Source: Acidobacteriota bacterium
GTDB lineage: Bacteria > Acidobacteriota > Vicinamibacteria > Vicinamibacterales > UBA8438
Direction of reading: 5' to 3'
Length of the DNA stretch: 64,000 nucleotides
NCBI GenBank assembly: GCA_009861545.1
Contig: VXME01000046.1
Location: 1-64,000 of the forward strand
In this document: positions 51,139-59,435 of the stretch, piece after piece
How the letters are laid out: every line of letters starts with the position of its first letter
Numbering within the stretch: position 1 is the first letter of the stretch
Translations under genes and position numbers: made by a program
Notes under the pieces: model-generated
Told to the model about the DNA's origin: nothing
Seen by the model: only the letters and a program-made list of their open reading frames with translations
Database searches by the model: none

Positions 51139-52814
51139 TGACCGACGAGCGCCGGCCGGCCGCCCCACCCGGGAACGCGATGCTGGACGAAGCCGCCGAC
51201 GCCTCCACGCCCGGCAAGCCGCCGGCGCCCGACGCCGACGCCGAGGTCGCGCGCGCACGCGCGCTCGCCGAGCGGTACCGCCTCGAGTACGTCGACATGG
51301 AGCGGTACTACGTCGATCAGGCTCTGCTGCGGTCGATTCCCGCCGACATGATGCTGCGCTACCGCTTCGTGCCCCGGCGCCGCACGGGCGAGGCGCTCGA
51401 GATCATCGTCTCGGATCCGACCGACCTGCCGATGATCGACGAGCTTGCGCTCCTGCTGGGCGCCCCGGTGACCGTGACGGTGGGAACCGCGTCGGCTATC
51501 GAGTCGATTCTCACCCGTAGCGAGAGCTCGCAGCGCGTGCTCGACGAGGCCACCGAGAGCTTCCAGTTGCAATTCCTGCGCGAGGAGGAGGCGGCCGACG
51601 AGAGCCTCACGGTCGAACGACTGACCAGCGACATCAGTCCGGTGATCAAGCTGGTCGACTCGATGATCTACACGGCCATCCAGCGGCGCGCCAGCGACAT
51701 CCACGTCGAGACCCAGGACGACGCGCTGCACGTCAAGTACCGCATCGACGGGGTGCTGCAGGCGGCCATGCGGCCGATCGACAAGCAGTTCCACAGCGCC
51801 GTGCTGTCGCGCATCAAGGTGATGGCGGAGCTCGACATCGCCGAGAAACGGGTGCCGCAGGACGGGCGTTTCAAGCTGCGAATGCCCGGCAAGACCATCG
51901 ACTTCCGGGTGTCGATCATGCCGAGCATCCACGGCGAGGACGCGGTCATCCGCATTCTCGACAAGGAATCGATCAGCGAGCAGTTCCGGGAGCTGCGGCT
52001 CGACATCCTGGGTTTTCCCGCCGACGAGCTGCGGCGTTTCCGCCGCGCCATCGCGGAGCCGTACGGCATGGTGCTCGTGACCGGTCCGACCGGCAGCGGG
52101 AAGACGACGACGCTGTACGGGGCGCTGGCGGAGATCACCTCGTTGGAGGACAAGATCGTCACCATCGAGGACCCGGTCGAGTATCAGCTCAAGGGGATCA
52201 CCCAGATCCCGATCAACGAGCGCAAGGGGCTGACGTTCGCCCGCGGCCTGCGCTCGATTCTGCGCCACGATCCCGACAAGATCATGGTAGGGGAGATCCG
52301 CGACCCGGAGACCGCGCAGATCGCGATTCAGTCCGCGCTCACGGGCCACCTGGTGTTCACCACGGTGCACGCGAACAACGTCATCGACGTGCTCGGACGG
52401 TTCCTGAACATGGGCGTCGAGGCGTACCAGTTCGTATCGGCCCTCAACTGCGTTCTGGCGCAGCGCCTCGTGCGGACGATCTGCCGGGACTGCCGGCATC
52501 CGGTGACGGTCCCCGAAGAAGAGCTCCGGGAAGCGAAGATCGATCCGGCAGTCGCGGCGGAGCACACCTTCTACGAGGGCGGCGGCTGCATCGAGTGCGG
52601 TGGGACCGGCTACCGGGGCCGTACCGCGATATGCGAGCTGCTCGACCTGAGCGACCACCTCCGGGAGCTGATCCTGGGCCGGCGCCCCACGTCGGAGATC
52701 AAGCAGGCGGCGCGCGACGCCGGCATGCGCTTCCTGCGCGAATCGGCGGTCGAGCAGGTACTGCAGGGGAGGACCACCCTGCACGAAATCAACAAGGTCA
52801 CCTTCGTTGCGTAG
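51138..52814 (+). CDS. gspE: Type II secretion/pilus assembly ATPase
   Basis: 558 residues from the ATG at 51138. MshEN-like N-terminal domain, linker, then the AAA motor: SDIHVETQDDALHVKYRIDG, Walker A GPTGSGKTTTLYGAL near 315, Walker B region DPDKIMVGEIRDPETAQIA and the His box LTGHLVFTTVHANN. A zinc-binding C(M)E domain follows with four cysteines (TICRDC and GCIECGGTG). ATP hydrolysis drives assembly of the pseudopilus. The tail overlaps the pilM start by eight bases. Confidence 0.95.
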   Translation: MTDERRPAAPPGNAMLDEAADASTPGKPPAPDADAEVARARALAERYRLEYVDMERYYVDQALLRSIPADMMLRYRFVPRRRTGEALEIIVSDPTDLPMIDELALLLGAPVTVTVGTASAIESILTRSESSQRVLDEATESFQLQFLREEEAADESLTVERLTSDISPVIKLVDSMIYTAIQRRASDIHVETQDDALHVKYRIDGVLQAAMRPIDKQFHSAVLSRIKVMAELDIAEKRVPQDGRFKLRMPGKTIDFRVSIMPSIHGEDAVIRILDKESISEQFRELRLDILGFPADELRRFRRAIAEPYGMVLVTGPTGSGKTTTLYGALAEITSLEDKIVTIEDPVEYQLKGITQIPINERKGLTFARGLRSILRHDPDKIMVGEIRDPETAQIAIQSALTGHLVFTTVHANNVIDVLGRFLNMGVEAYQFVSALNCVLAQRLVRTICRDCRHPVTVPEEELREAKIDPAVAAEHTFYEGGGCIECGGTGYRGRTAICELLDLSDHLRELILGRRPTSEIKQAARDAGMRFLRESAVEQVLQGRTTLHEINKVTFVA

Positions 52815-53778
52815 CAACCTCCTGCGGTCACTGTTCACGACCCCCGGTCCGGCGGTCGCCGTCTCGATCGCGCCGGAGCAGGTGACGGCGGTGCACGTGG
52901 AATCGGGCCGGACGGGGCCGCTGGTGCGGGGGCACGCGCGGTTGCCCCTGCCCCCGGGAGCCGTGACGCCCGCCGTCCAGGGCACGAACCTCGCGGACCC
53001 GGCTGCGGTTGCCGAAGCACTGGATGGCGTGCTGGAGCGGCTTCCGCGCCGCCCGCGCCGGATCGGGCTCCTGCTGCCGGATGCCGCGGCCAAGGTCTCG
53101 ATGGTGCGGTTCGCCAGCGTGCCGGCCCGGGCCGCGGATCTCGACTCCATGCTGCGCTGGCAGGTACGAAAGACCGTGCCGTTCGACGTGGACGAAGCGC
53201 AGGTGGACTGGATGCCGGGCCGGACGACCGCCGGGGGCGAGCAGGAATTCGTCACGGTTCTCGCGCATCGCGCGGTGATCGAGGAGTACGAGCGGGTCTG
53301 CGCGGCGGCGGGAATGCACGCCGGGCTGGTGGACCTGCTGAGCTTCAGCCTGATCGAAGCGGCGGTCGCGTGCGGCGCGACCGACCCGACCGCGGATTGG
53401 CTGCTCGTGCTCGTCGGTGGAGGCTCCAGCACGCTCGCCGTGGTGCGCGACCGGCATCCGCTCCTGTTCCGGACCGTTGCGGATGGGCAGCCGCCGGGCG
53501 ACCTCGTGCACCAGACGGCGATGTACTACGAGGACCGGCTCGGAGGCGGTGGGCTCTCCCACGCGCTGATCGCCGGGAACGGCGGGGCGCAGCACGGTTT
53601 CGAGGCCATCCGGCGGGCCATCGAGGGCCGGTTGGCGATTGCGGTCGAGCCGATTGCGAACCGGCTCGCGCGTCTGCTGCCGGACCGGGACGGGCTCGAT
53701 GCCGCCGCGCTCGACGGCCTGGCGGCGCCCCTGGGACTACTCCTGCGGACGCGTCCGCCGCGGCGGGCGTCCGCATGA
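52807..53778 (+). CDS. pilM: PilM/GspL-like actin-fold assembly protein
   Basis: 323 residues from a TTG at 52807, the only start that keeps the N-terminus and the operon overlap. VAVSIAPEQVTAVHVESG and LDSMLRWQVRKTVPFDVDE are typical PilM; the phosphate-binding LLVLVGGGSSTLAVV and ALIAGNGGAQHGFE follow. It is a cytoplasmic actin-like protein that links the ATPase to PilN. The family usually has ATP-binding glycines here too. pilN starts 10 bases after its stop. Confidence 0.85.
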   Translation: MRSNLLRSLFTTPGPAVAVSIAPEQVTAVHVESGRTGPLVRGHARLPLPPGAVTPAVQGTNLADPAAVAEALDGVLERLPRRPRRIGLLLPDAAAKVSMVRFASVPARAADLDSMLRWQVRKTVPFDVDEAQVDWMPGRTTAGGEQEFVTVLAHRAVIEEYERVCAAAGMHAGLVDLLSFSLIEAAVACGATDPTADWLLVLVGGGSSTLAVVRDRHPLLFRTVADGQPPGDLVHQTAMYYEDRLGGGGLSHALIAGNGGAQHGFEAIRRAIEGRLAIAVEPIANRLARLLPDRDGLDAAALDGLAAPLGLLLRTRPPRRASA

Positions 53779-53788
53779 GGTGCCGAGG

Positions 53789-54373
53789 ATGAATCTGGCG
53801 ACGCGACCGTTCTACAACGAACGCGCGGTTCATCTCGTCGTGGCGGCGGTCGGGCTCGCGATCGTCGCGATCCTCGCGCTGGAGGTCGTCCGCTTCGTGG
53901 CGCTGTCGCGGGCGCACGGCGAGCTGACGCTGGCGGCGGAGACGGCCGAAGGCGAAGCGGCCGCCGTCTCGACCCGAACGGCGCGACTCGAGCGCGAGAT
54001 GCCTCGCGACGCAACGGCCACTGTGGTCGCCGCAGCGGAAGAGGTCAACCGGCTGATCGAGCAGCGGCTGTTCTCGTGGACCGCCTTTTTCAACGTCATC
54101 GAGCAGACCCTGCCGGCGGCGGTGATGCTGACCGCGGTACGTCCGGACGCGGACGAAGAGGGGACCAGCGTCGATCTGGCGGTGATCGGCCGCACCGTCG
54201 CCGACATCGAGGAGTTCATCCGACGACTCGAGCAGACCGGGGTCTTCGCGGACGTGCTGGCCCGGCAGGGCGAGCTGAACGAGGAGGGCATGTACCGGGC
54301 GCAGTTGCGCGGGCGCCTGGTGCGCCCCGATGAGACGACGGCCGGCCGGGACGAACCGGCGGAGGGAGCATGA
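53789..54373 (+). CDS. pilN: PilN-like assembly protein
   Basis: 194 residues from the ATG at 53789. MNLATRPFYNERAVHL is the PilN N-terminal motif that binds PilM, followed by one membrane span (LVVAAVGLAIVAILALEVV), a coiled coil (about 40-85) and a small ferredoxin-like periplasmic domain (VDLAVIGRTVADIEEFIRRL). It overlaps pilO by four bases. Confidence 0.88.
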   Translation: MNLATRPFYNERAVHLVVAAVGLAIVAILALEVVRFVALSRAHGELTLAAETAEGEAAAVSTRTARLEREMPRDATATVVAAAEEVNRLIEQRLFSWTAFFNVIEQTLPAAVMLTAVRPDADEEGTSVDLAVIGRTVADIEEFIRRLEQTGVFADVLARQGELNEEGMYRAQLRGRLVRPDETTAGRDEPAEGA

Positions 54374-54969
54374 GCCGGACCCTCGCGTTCGTTCGGCGGG
54401 TGATTGCGGAGAAACGCGTCGTCGCTCTGCTGTTGGCGATCGGCCTGATCGTCGACGCCGGCCTCTATGCCCTCGTGGTCTATCCGGAGTTCGTCAGGGT
54501 GGAGAACGCCGGTCTGCGCGCGGCGGCGGCCTCCGCCGGACTGGAAGCGGCGCGGCGGCGCTTCGAGACCGCGCGGCTTGCGGCGGACGGGATGGCGCGC
54601 GCCGAGGCCGGACTGCTTGCGTTCCACCAGGACATTCTGCCGCGTGACCTGGCCGGCGCACGCGCGCTGACGTTCGCCCGACTCGCGGGGCTCGCGTCCG
54701 AGCACGCGCTGTTGATGGAACGGCGCGCTTCGGCGACGGACCGCGAAGAAGGCAGCCTCCTGGCGCGCCTGCAGGTCTCGATGTTGCTCAGCGGGGCGTA
54801 CCGGGACATCCGCCGGTTCATTCACGCGATCGAGACCGCGCCCGAGTTTCTCGTCATCGAGGAGATCGTCCTGAGCCGGGGAGACGAGTCGGAGGCCGGC
54901 GAAGTGCTGAACCTGATGCTCTCCACGTACTATCGGCACCATGACCATGCCGAGCGCCTCGAGCCCTAG
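54370..54969 (+). CDS. pilO: PilO-like assembly protein
   Basis: 199 residues. Membrane span VVALLLAIGLIVDAGLYALVV near 18-38, coiled coil (about 45-80, EAARRRFETARL), then a ferredoxin-like domain with YRDIRRFIHAIETAPEFLVI. It forms heterodimers with PilN in the periplasm. Identity is weak but position and fold pattern agree. Its 3' end overlaps the first pseudopilin gene by 29 bases. Confidence 0.82.
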   Translation: MSRTLAFVRRVIAEKRVVALLLAIGLIVDAGLYALVVYPEFVRVENAGLRAAAASAGLEAARRRFETARLAADGMARAEAGLLAFHQDILPRDLAGARALTFARLAGLASEHALLMERRASATDREEGSLLARLQVSMLLSGAYRDIRRFIHAIETAPEFLVIEEIVLSRGDESEAGEVLNLMLSTYYRHHDHAERLEP

Positions 54970-55498
54970 GAGCCTGCACGGCAGAAGCGGCCCGTGGAGG
55001 GCCGCGCTCCGGCGTGTGCGCGAGCGCCCGGACCGCGCAACGCGCGGCTATTCCTTCGTCGAGTTGCTCGTCGTCAGCAGCATTCTCCTGATCCTCGCGT
55101 CGGCGGTGGCGCCGCTCGCGCAGGTGACGATGCAGCGCCAACGGGAATCGGAGCTGCGGCGGGCCCTGCGCGAGATGCGGACGGCCATCGACCGCTACAA
55201 GGACGCGGTGGACCTCGGCGTCATCGGGGGTACGGATATCGATCCGGAGAACCAGGGCTATCCGCCCAGCCTCGGCACGCTGGTGGAGGGCGTGGAGCCG
55301 GTCGACGAGAGCACCGGCGGCGTGCTGCGCTTCCTGCGGCGGATTCCGATCGATCCGATGACGAAGAGCACCGACTGGGGCCTGCGGTCCTACCAGGACG
55401 ATCCGGACGCGACACGTTGGGGTGGGGATAATGTGTACGACGTCTACACACGGTCGCGGGGCATGGCACTCGACGGCACGCGCTACCGGGACTGGTGA
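54941..55498 (+). CDS. Type II secretion pseudopilin, GspG-like
   Basis: 185 residues with an unusually long N-terminal leader (about 36). Prepilin cleavage site RG-YSFVELLVV (Glu at +5 kept, Tyr at +1) and hydrophobic helix, then VTMQRQRESELRRALREMRT and AIDRYKDAVDLG. It ends with YDVYTRSRGMALDGTRYRDW, a Ca-site-like C-terminus resembling that of major pseudopilins. The next protein ends almost the same way (ALDGTTYADW), so the two are paralogues. An ATG at 54947 could also start it. Confidence 0.85.
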   Translation: MTMPSASSPRSLHGRSGPWRAALRRVRERPDRATRGYSFVELLVVSSILLILASAVAPLAQVTMQRQRESELRRALREMRTAIDRYKDAVDLGVIGGTDIDPENQGYPPSLGTLVEGVEPVDESTGGVLRFLRRIPIDPMTKSTDWGLRSYQDDPDATRWGGDNVYDVYTRSRGMALDGTRYRDW

Positions 55499-55502
55499 CA
55501 CG

Positions 55503-55898
55503 ATGCAGGACTGGCGGAACGCGCGCGGCTGGACGCTCATCGAGCTGACGATCGTCATCTCGCTGATCACGGTACTGTCGACGATTGCCCTCGTCGGCTA
55601 CGGCAACGCGGTGGCCCGCGCGCGCGAGGCGGTGCTCAAGGAGGATCTCTTCCGCATGCGCGACGCGATCGATCAGCACTACGCCGACCTCGGGGAGTAC
55701 CCCCCGGATCTGCACGCCCTGGTGAGCGCCGGCTATCTGCGTGCGATTCCCGAGGATCCGATGACGCGCTCGTCCGAGACCTGGGTGGTCGTGCCGGCGG
55801 AACCGGATCTGGCGGATCCGTTCGTGCAGGGCGTCTATGACATCAGGAGCGGGTCCGAGGGGATCGCCCTCGACGGCACCACCTACGCCGACTGGTAG
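55503..55898 (+). CDS. Type II secretion pseudopilin, GspG-like paralogue
   Basis: 131 residues from the ATG at 55503. Short leader and site RG-WTLIELTIV, with Glu at +5. AIDQHYADLGEYPPDLHALV and VYDIRSGSEGIALDGTTYADW mirror the preceding protein and GspG. It is probably the major component of the short pseudopilus. Confidence 0.88.
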   Translation: MQDWRNARGWTLIELTIVISLITVLSTIALVGYGNAVARAREAVLKEDLFRMRDAIDQHYADLGEYPPDLHALVSAGYLRAIPEDPMTRSSETWVVVPAEPDLADPFVQGVYDIRSGSEGIALDGTTYADW

Positions 55899-55905
55899 GG
55901 ACCGC

Positions 55906-56625
55906 GTGAAGATGCGCCGGCCACTGCGGGGGCAGCGGGGGTTCGCGATGGCGGCCCTGCTCGTCGTTCTCGCCATCATGAGCCTCATGTTGTCGATGGC
56001 GCTCCCCACCTGGCACCACGCGGCGCAGCGCGAGCGCGAGGCCGAGCTGATCTTCCGCGGCGAGCAGTACGCGCGGGCGATCATGCTCTATCAGCGGCAG
56101 ACCCCCGGCGCCTATCCACCCGACGTCGATACGCTCGTGGAGGGCAGGTTCCTGCGCCGCGCCTACCGTGATCCGATGACCGCCGGCGGTGAGTTCCGCC
56201 TCATTCTGCAGTCGGAGTTGTCGGAGTTCGGCGGTGCGGGGGGCGACGGGTCGCCAGCGGGCGGCGCATCCTCGGAAGCGGGGGGCGGGACGCGGCGTTC
56301 GGACGACGACGCGGGGAACAGACCGGGATTCATGCGGGGCGTCCGGCCGGTCGCGAATCGGGACGAGCGCGATCCCGGGGGCGTGGACGGCAACATCGCC
56401 GGCGTCGTGAGCCGTAGCGAGGAGACCTCGATCGCCCTCTACAACGGGCAGTCGAAGTACAGCGACTGGGTCTTTCTCGGCGAGGGGTCGGCGGCGGGGG
56501 AGGCCGGCGGCGAGGCAGGGCAGCCGGAGCCAGGTCTGTCGGATCCCTTCGGCGGACCCTCGAGCCGGGGAGCGGGAATCGGCCCGGGAGCGTTCCGACA
56601 GGGCCGCGGCGGAGGCGGACGATGA
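55906..56625 (+). CDS. Third pseudopilin, lacking Glu at +5, with glycine-rich tail
   Basis: 239 residues from the GTG at 55906 (ATG at 55912 possible). The leader ends RG-FAMAALLVVLAIM, so position +5 is Ala, not Glu; such proteins are usually minor or tip pseudopilins. REAELIFRGEQYARAIMLYQ, TPGAYPPDVDTLVEGRFLRR and YRDPMTAGGEF follow the acidobacterial-type pattern. The C-terminal 110 residues are Gly/Ala/Ser-rich with KYSDWVFLGEG and end in RGGGGR; that tail looks disordered. It overlaps no gene and is convergent with the symporter. Confidence 0.82.
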   Translation: MKMRRPLRGQRGFAMAALLVVLAIMSLMLSMALPTWHHAAQREREAELIFRGEQYARAIMLYQRQTPGAYPPDVDTLVEGRFLRRAYRDPMTAGGEFRLILQSELSEFGGAGGDGSPAGGASSEAGGGTRRSDDDAGNRPGFMRGVRPVANRDERDPGGVDGNIAGVVSRSEETSIALYNGQSKYSDWVFLGEGSAAGEAGGEAGQPEPGLSDPFGGPSSRGAGIGPGAFRQGRGGGGR

Positions 56626-56634
56626 CGGTGACGG

Positions 56635-58380
56635 TCAGTCGCCCGCCGGTCCGTTGCGGGTGAGGCCCCTGACGAGCCACGCGGCCGAAACGGCGGCGCC
56701 GACGAGCAGCAGCGCCCCGCCGGGAACCGAGCCGAACAACAGGCTGTGCGTCGCGGCGAGCGTCAGGTAGACGGCGGCGCAGCCGGCTCCCCAGCGGCGC
56801 AGATCGGGAAGCAGGGGCGCCGGCGCGGGCTCTGCCGCGGCGGACGCCACGCGGCGCCAGCCCGGACCGGCGGGCCGCGTGCGGCGGTAGAAGCGGATCA
56901 GGTGCGCCAGCGGCTCGGGCGGGGTGGCCAGCGTGACGGCGATCCAGCAGGCCGTCGTCCAGGGTACGAGATAGAGCAGCGAGTCGGGAAACGGAACGGC
57001 GGTGAAGAACCGCACGAAGGCGAAACCGGCGGCGGCCGCGGCCAGGGCCGTCAGCTCCGAGAGCGCCGTCACCCGCCACCAGTACCAGCGCAGGATCAGC
57101 ACCAGGCCGACGCCGGCGCCGGACTCGAGCACGAACTCCCACGCCTGGCGGACCGATTCGAGTCCGAAGGTAATCACCCCGCTCGCCGCCATCACCAGGA
57201 TGGTCGTCAGGCGCGAGACGCGCACCAGATGCGTCTGGTCGGCGTCCGGCCGCACGAACCGCTTGTACAGGTCGTTGACCAGGTACGACGTGCCCCAGTT
57301 GAGCTGCGTGGATACGGTGGACATGTAGGCGGCGAAGAACGCGCCGACGAGGAGGCCTCGCCAGCCCGACGGCAGGTGGTCGCGCAGGACGAGGACGTAG
57401 CCCGCTTCGCGATCGGAGAGGTTCGGATAGAGGACCAGAGCGGCGAGTGCGACCAGCACCCACGGCCAGGGGCGCAGGCAGTAGTGCGCCACCGTGAACC
57501 AGAGCGTCGCCAGAACCGCGTCCCGCTCGCTGCGCGCCGACATCATCCGCTGGGCGACGTAGCCGCCGCCGCCCGGCTCCTGCCCCGGATACCAGCTCGC
57601 CCACCACTGGACGCCGAGGTAGGCGACGAACGACGCGAGCGGCAGCGCCAGCATCGCGGCGGCGCCCGCCGGCGTTCCGTCCATCGGACCCACCGCCGGC
57701 CACAATCGGAAGGTGGATTCCGGAAGCGCGGCGCGCAGGCCGTCCAACCCGCCGACTCCGGGCGCGGCGAGCGCGTAGTACGCCAACCCGACGGCGCCGA
57801 TCAACGCGATGGCGAACTGCACGAGGTCGGCCGCGACGACGCCCCGGAGGCCCGCCAGCGCGGCGTAGCCCCCGGTGGCCGCGAGTCCGACGAGCACCCC
57901 GGTCAGCCGCTCCCAGCCGAGCGCGACCGACAGCACCTTGGCGAGAGCCAGATTGACCCAGCCGATCACGAGACAGTTGACCGCCAGTCCCAGGTACAGC
58001 GCGCGCACCGCACGCAGCGCGCGCGCGGCCCGTCCCGTGTAGCGCAACTCGACGAACTCGACGTCGGTCAGGATGCCCGCGCGGCGCCACAGCCGGGCGA
58101 AGAAGACGACGGTGAGCATGCTGCCGAGCGCCGCGTTCCACCAGAGCCAGTTGCCGGCGACGCCGCTGGCCGCCACGAGCCCGGTGACCGCGAGCGGCGT
58201 GTCCGCGGCGAACGTCGTCGCCACCATCGACGTTCCGGCCAGCCACCAGGGCAGATCGCGGCCGGACAGGAAGTACTCCGAGAGGCTGCGTCCAGCCCGG
58301 CGGCCGTACGCGATACCCACGGCGATGGGGGCCGCGAGCGCGATGCCCAGCAGCAGCCAGTCGATTGCCGTCAGCGCCAT
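56635..58380 (-). CDS. Sodium:solute symporter
   Basis: 581 residues from the ATG at 58380, two bases after the hydrolase stop. About 13-14 membrane spans: AIDWLLLGIALAAPIAVGIA at the N-terminus, SLSEYFLSGRDLPWWLAGTS (the SSS family signature), AFFAAYMSTVSTQLNWGTSY with the conserved Na site Ser/Thr residues, and a long C-terminal extension (about 470-581) with two more spans. It is in the SSS family that takes up sugars, amino acids or muropeptides. Context with murQ makes a MurNAc-type sugar or muropeptide likely. Confidence 0.88.
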   Translation of the reverse strand: MALTAIDWLLLGIALAAPIAVGIAYGRRAGRSLSEYFLSGRDLPWWLAGTSMVATTFAADTPLAVTGLVAASGVAGNWLWWNAALGSMLTVVFFARLWRRAGILTDVEFVELRYTGRAARALRAVRALYLGLAVNCLVIGWVNLALAKVLSVALGWERLTGVLVGLAATGGYAALAGLRGVVAADLVQFAIALIGAVGLAYYALAAPGVGGLDGLRAALPESTFRLWPAVGPMDGTPAGAAAMLALPLASFVAYLGVQWWASWYPGQEPGGGGYVAQRMMSARSERDAVLATLWFTVAHYCLRPWPWVLVALAALVLYPNLSDREAGYVLVLRDHLPSGWRGLLVGAFFAAYMSTVSTQLNWGTSYLVNDLYKRFVRPDADQTHLVRVSRLTTILVMAASGVITFGLESVRQAWEFVLESGAGVGLVLILRWYWWRVTALSELTALAAAAAGFAFVRFFTAVPFPDSLLYLVPWTTACWIAVTLATPPEPLAHLIRFYRRTRPAGPGWRRVASAAAEPAPAPLLPDLRRWGAGCAAVYLTLAATHSLLFGSVPGGALLLVGAAVSAAWLVRGLTRNGPAGD

Positions 58381-58382
58381 GT

Positions 58383-59435
58383 TCACCAGGCCGTCATCAC
58401 CGCGTCGTGAAACGCCGGACGCACGGCGAGAATCGCCTCGTTGGACCGGGAAGGATGCACCCGGTTGGTCAGCAGGACCAGGTAGCGGTCCGCGACCGGG
58501 TCGATCCAGAGCGACGTCCCCGTGAATCCGGTGTGTCCGATCGAGGCCGGAGACAGGCGGGTCCCGCACGACGAGGTCGGCAGCATCGTATCCCAGCCGA
58601 GCGCACGCGAGCTGCCGGGCACCGCCGTCCGGGTCCGGAAGGCGTCGAACGTCGGCGGCGACGCGAGGGGGTTGTCTCCGTGCAGGCCGGCCAGCACGTC
58701 GCGCGCGAAGCCGCCGACGGCGACGACGGTGCCGAAGAGCCCCGCGTGTCCCGCCGCGCCCCCCAACGCCCAGGCGTTCTCGTCGTGGACGTCGCCGACG
58801 AGCGTCCGCCCCCGCCAGGGGTCCATCTCCGTCGGCGCCGTGCGAGAGCGCCACGCCGGCGGCGGGTTGAAACAGATCTCCCCCCAGCCGCGACCCGCGG
58901 CGAGATCGTCGAACTGCGCGGCCAGACCCTCTCGCGCGGGGTGGCGGTCCGCGAGGATGAAGCCCAGCAGAATGAACCCGAGATCGCTGTAGATCGAGCG
59001 GGTGCGCGGCGCGTACTCCAACGGCAGCCCACAGATGGCGGGCTCGAACTCCGCGCGCTTCGAATGATCGCGGAAGAACGGCAGGTGCGCCGTCAGGCCG
59101 GACGCGTGGGCCAGCAGGTCGCGCACGGTCACCGTCTGGCGATCCGTCCCGCGCCAGGTCGCGAGCGCGGAGGCGACGGGCAGATCGAGCGGCGTCAGGC
59201 CGGCATCGACCTGGCGCATGGCCAGAGTCGTCGTCGCGATGACCTTGGTGAGCGAAGCCAGGTCGAAGACGGTTTCCGACGTCGCCCGCGGGCTGTCGGC
59301 CTCGAACGTGAGCCGGCCCGCCGCATGCCGCCACCGATGTCCCGTCCGGTTGCCCACTTCCGCGACCGCGGCGGGGCAGGCGCCTGCCCGGACGGCGTCG
59401 TCCAGTACTCGCGCCGCGGCGGCGAAGCCGTTCAT
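58383..59435 (-). CDS. Serine hydrolase of the beta-lactamase fold (YbbE/AmiE-like)
   Basis: 350 residues from the ATG at 59435, without signal peptide. SxxK is SLTK near residue 60 (DLASLTKV), YSDLGF supplies Tyr-x-Asp in place of Tyr-x-Asn, and GHTGFTGTSLWIDP resembles the KTG-motif region as HTG. In Bacillus a homologous-type gene (ybbE/amiE) lies in the murQ operon and trims muropeptides. Its place here, between two symporter genes behind murQ, suggests the same job. The start overlaps the upstream symporter's stop (ATGA). Confidence 0.85.
   Translation of the reverse strand: MNGFAAAARVLDDAVRAGACPAAVAEVGNRTGHRWRHAAGRLTFEADSPRATSETVFDLASLTKVIATTTLAMRQVDAGLTPLDLPVASALATWRGTDRQTVTVRDLLAHASGLTAHLPFFRDHSKRAEFEPAICGLPLEYAPRTRSIYSDLGFILLGFILADRHPAREGLAAQFDDLAAGRGWGEICFNPPPAWRSRTAPTEMDPWRGRTLVGDVHDENAWALGGAAGHAGLFGTVVAVGGFARDVLAGLHGDNPLASPPTFDAFRTRTAVPGSSRALGWDTMLPTSSCGTRLSPASIGHTGFTGTSLWIDPVADRYLVLLTNRVHPSRSNEAILAVRPAFHDAVMTAW

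Noticed and set aside
50520-53432. A 970-codon minus-strand frame across gspF, gspE and pilM
   Set aside because: The plus-strand operon has conserved motifs and overlaps; the antisense frame has no domain.
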